Positions 63,740 to 64,000 of a DNA stretch of 64,000 nucleotides are shown in pieces (the stretch's first letter is position 1; each line of letters begins with the position of its first letter). This stretch comes from Bacteroidota bacterium (GTDB lineage Bacteria; Bacteroidota; Ignavibacteria; Ignavibacteriales; Melioribacteraceae). The stretch lies in assembly GCA_018818065.1 (NCBI GenBank), contig JAHISV010000008.1, positions 248,001 through 312,000 of the forward strand. The letters are read 5' to 3'. A program made the position numbers and the translations under genes. Below the pieces are notes generated by a model. That model had not been told where the DNA came from and ran no database searches. It saw only the letters and a list, made by a program, of their open reading frames with translations.

Positions 63740-64000
63740 CTATTTAGCCGTACTGATCATAGTTTGTTTTTTATGAAAGTACATAATTTCCCCAATTAGG
63801 GACATAAAATAAAATACCAAGAAAGTAAATATAAATGCATATATATCAATTTTCAAGGACTTTATACAAAGAATCAGACAAGTGAGCATGAAGATCATTC
63901 GGGTCACCATGCCTCCAAAATTATAAATCAGGAACAATTTGTTACTTTTTTGAACAGAAAAACGGAATAATGCCAAAGCAATACAATAATTTGTAAAATT
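63740..64000 (-). CDS. AtpI-like membrane protein (partial, N-terminus may lie outside)
   Basis: The frame runs from its stop at 63740 to the window edge; a TTG at 63976 would give 78 aa, but the open frame continues to 64000. Three hydrophobic segments are seen: FLIYNFGGMVTRMIFMLTCL, IYAFIFTFLVFYFMSLIGEI and a short last one, ending FHKKQTMISTAK. It lies 3 nt upstream of atpB, the normal place for atpI, which helps to build the c ring in other bacteria. The family link is by position and hydrophobic profile, not by motif. Confidence 0.6.
   Translation of the reverse strand, partial: NFTNYCIALALFRFSVQKSNKLFLIYNFGGMVTRMIFMLTCLILCIKSLKIDIYAFIFTFLVFYFMSLIGEIMYFHKKQTMISTAK

Overview
This AT-rich 64 kb window looks like the chromosome of a member of the Bacteroidota/Ignavibacteriota (Chlorobi) group. 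The evidence is the tmRNA tag GESNYALAA, the atpB-E-F-H-A-G block without atpD/atpC, an extended ribosomal protein S16, a DUF5723/PorV-like outer-membrane protein, and a Bacteroidota-type tyrosine recombinase. The assignment is an inference from gene content; no rRNA is present.

Region 1 (1-24.7 kb, almost all minus strand) is a metal and redox block. Read in the direction of transcription it runs: a membrane histidine kinase and sigma54-type response regulator; a 34-aa membrane peptide; a CusC-CusB-CusA-type efflux pump; a protein with heavy-metal-binding domains; a zinc-ribbon/CcmH-like protein; a HydE-like radical SAM enzyme; a zinc-ribbon/DUF2318 protein; an FtsX-type permease with its ATPase; a TPR protein; a DUF2231 membrane protein; a PAS histidine kinase; CcmF; and a CopB-type copper ATPase cut by the window start. 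A sigma54-like promoter and an inverted repeat lie between the regulator and the pump genes. A TerB-like gene, an apparently non-coding interval with a second strong sigma54-like site, and another histidine kinase end the block.

Region 2 (about 25.0-33.37 kb) is a compact integrative element at the 3' end of ssrA (tmRNA). It has a tyrosine recombinase, two excisionase-like HTH proteins, a phage O-like replication protein, a DnaB-like helicase, an AbiE toxin-antitoxin pair and small unknown proteins, but no capsid, terminase, tail or conjugation gene. Paired TTCACAC repeats with the same 11-bp period lie near both ends and look like integrase arm sites. The whole resembles a phage satellite carrying an anti-phage system. 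No clean copy of the ssrA end was found on the left, so the left boundary is open.

Region 3 (33.37-54.3 kb) is chromosomal: tmRNA, cobalamin adenosyltransferase, YgfZ-like protein, a lipoprotein, an M20 peptidase, LptF/LptG-like permeases, then a cell-envelope/signalling cluster (DUF5723 outer-membrane protein, envelope protein, CHASE2 adenylate cyclase, large barrel-like protein, FecR-domain protein, secreted protein). DUF3467, TPR, adenosine deaminase and a phosphoglycerate-dehydrogenase-like gene follow.

Region 4 (54.3-64 kb, minus strand) is core: an MqnA-like protein, the rpsP-khpA-rimM-trmD-rplS operon with a clear terminator, ffh, and the F-type ATP synthase genes atpG, A, H, F, E, B with an AtpI-like gene running off the window. 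rimM has no ATG/GTG/TTG at its expected start.
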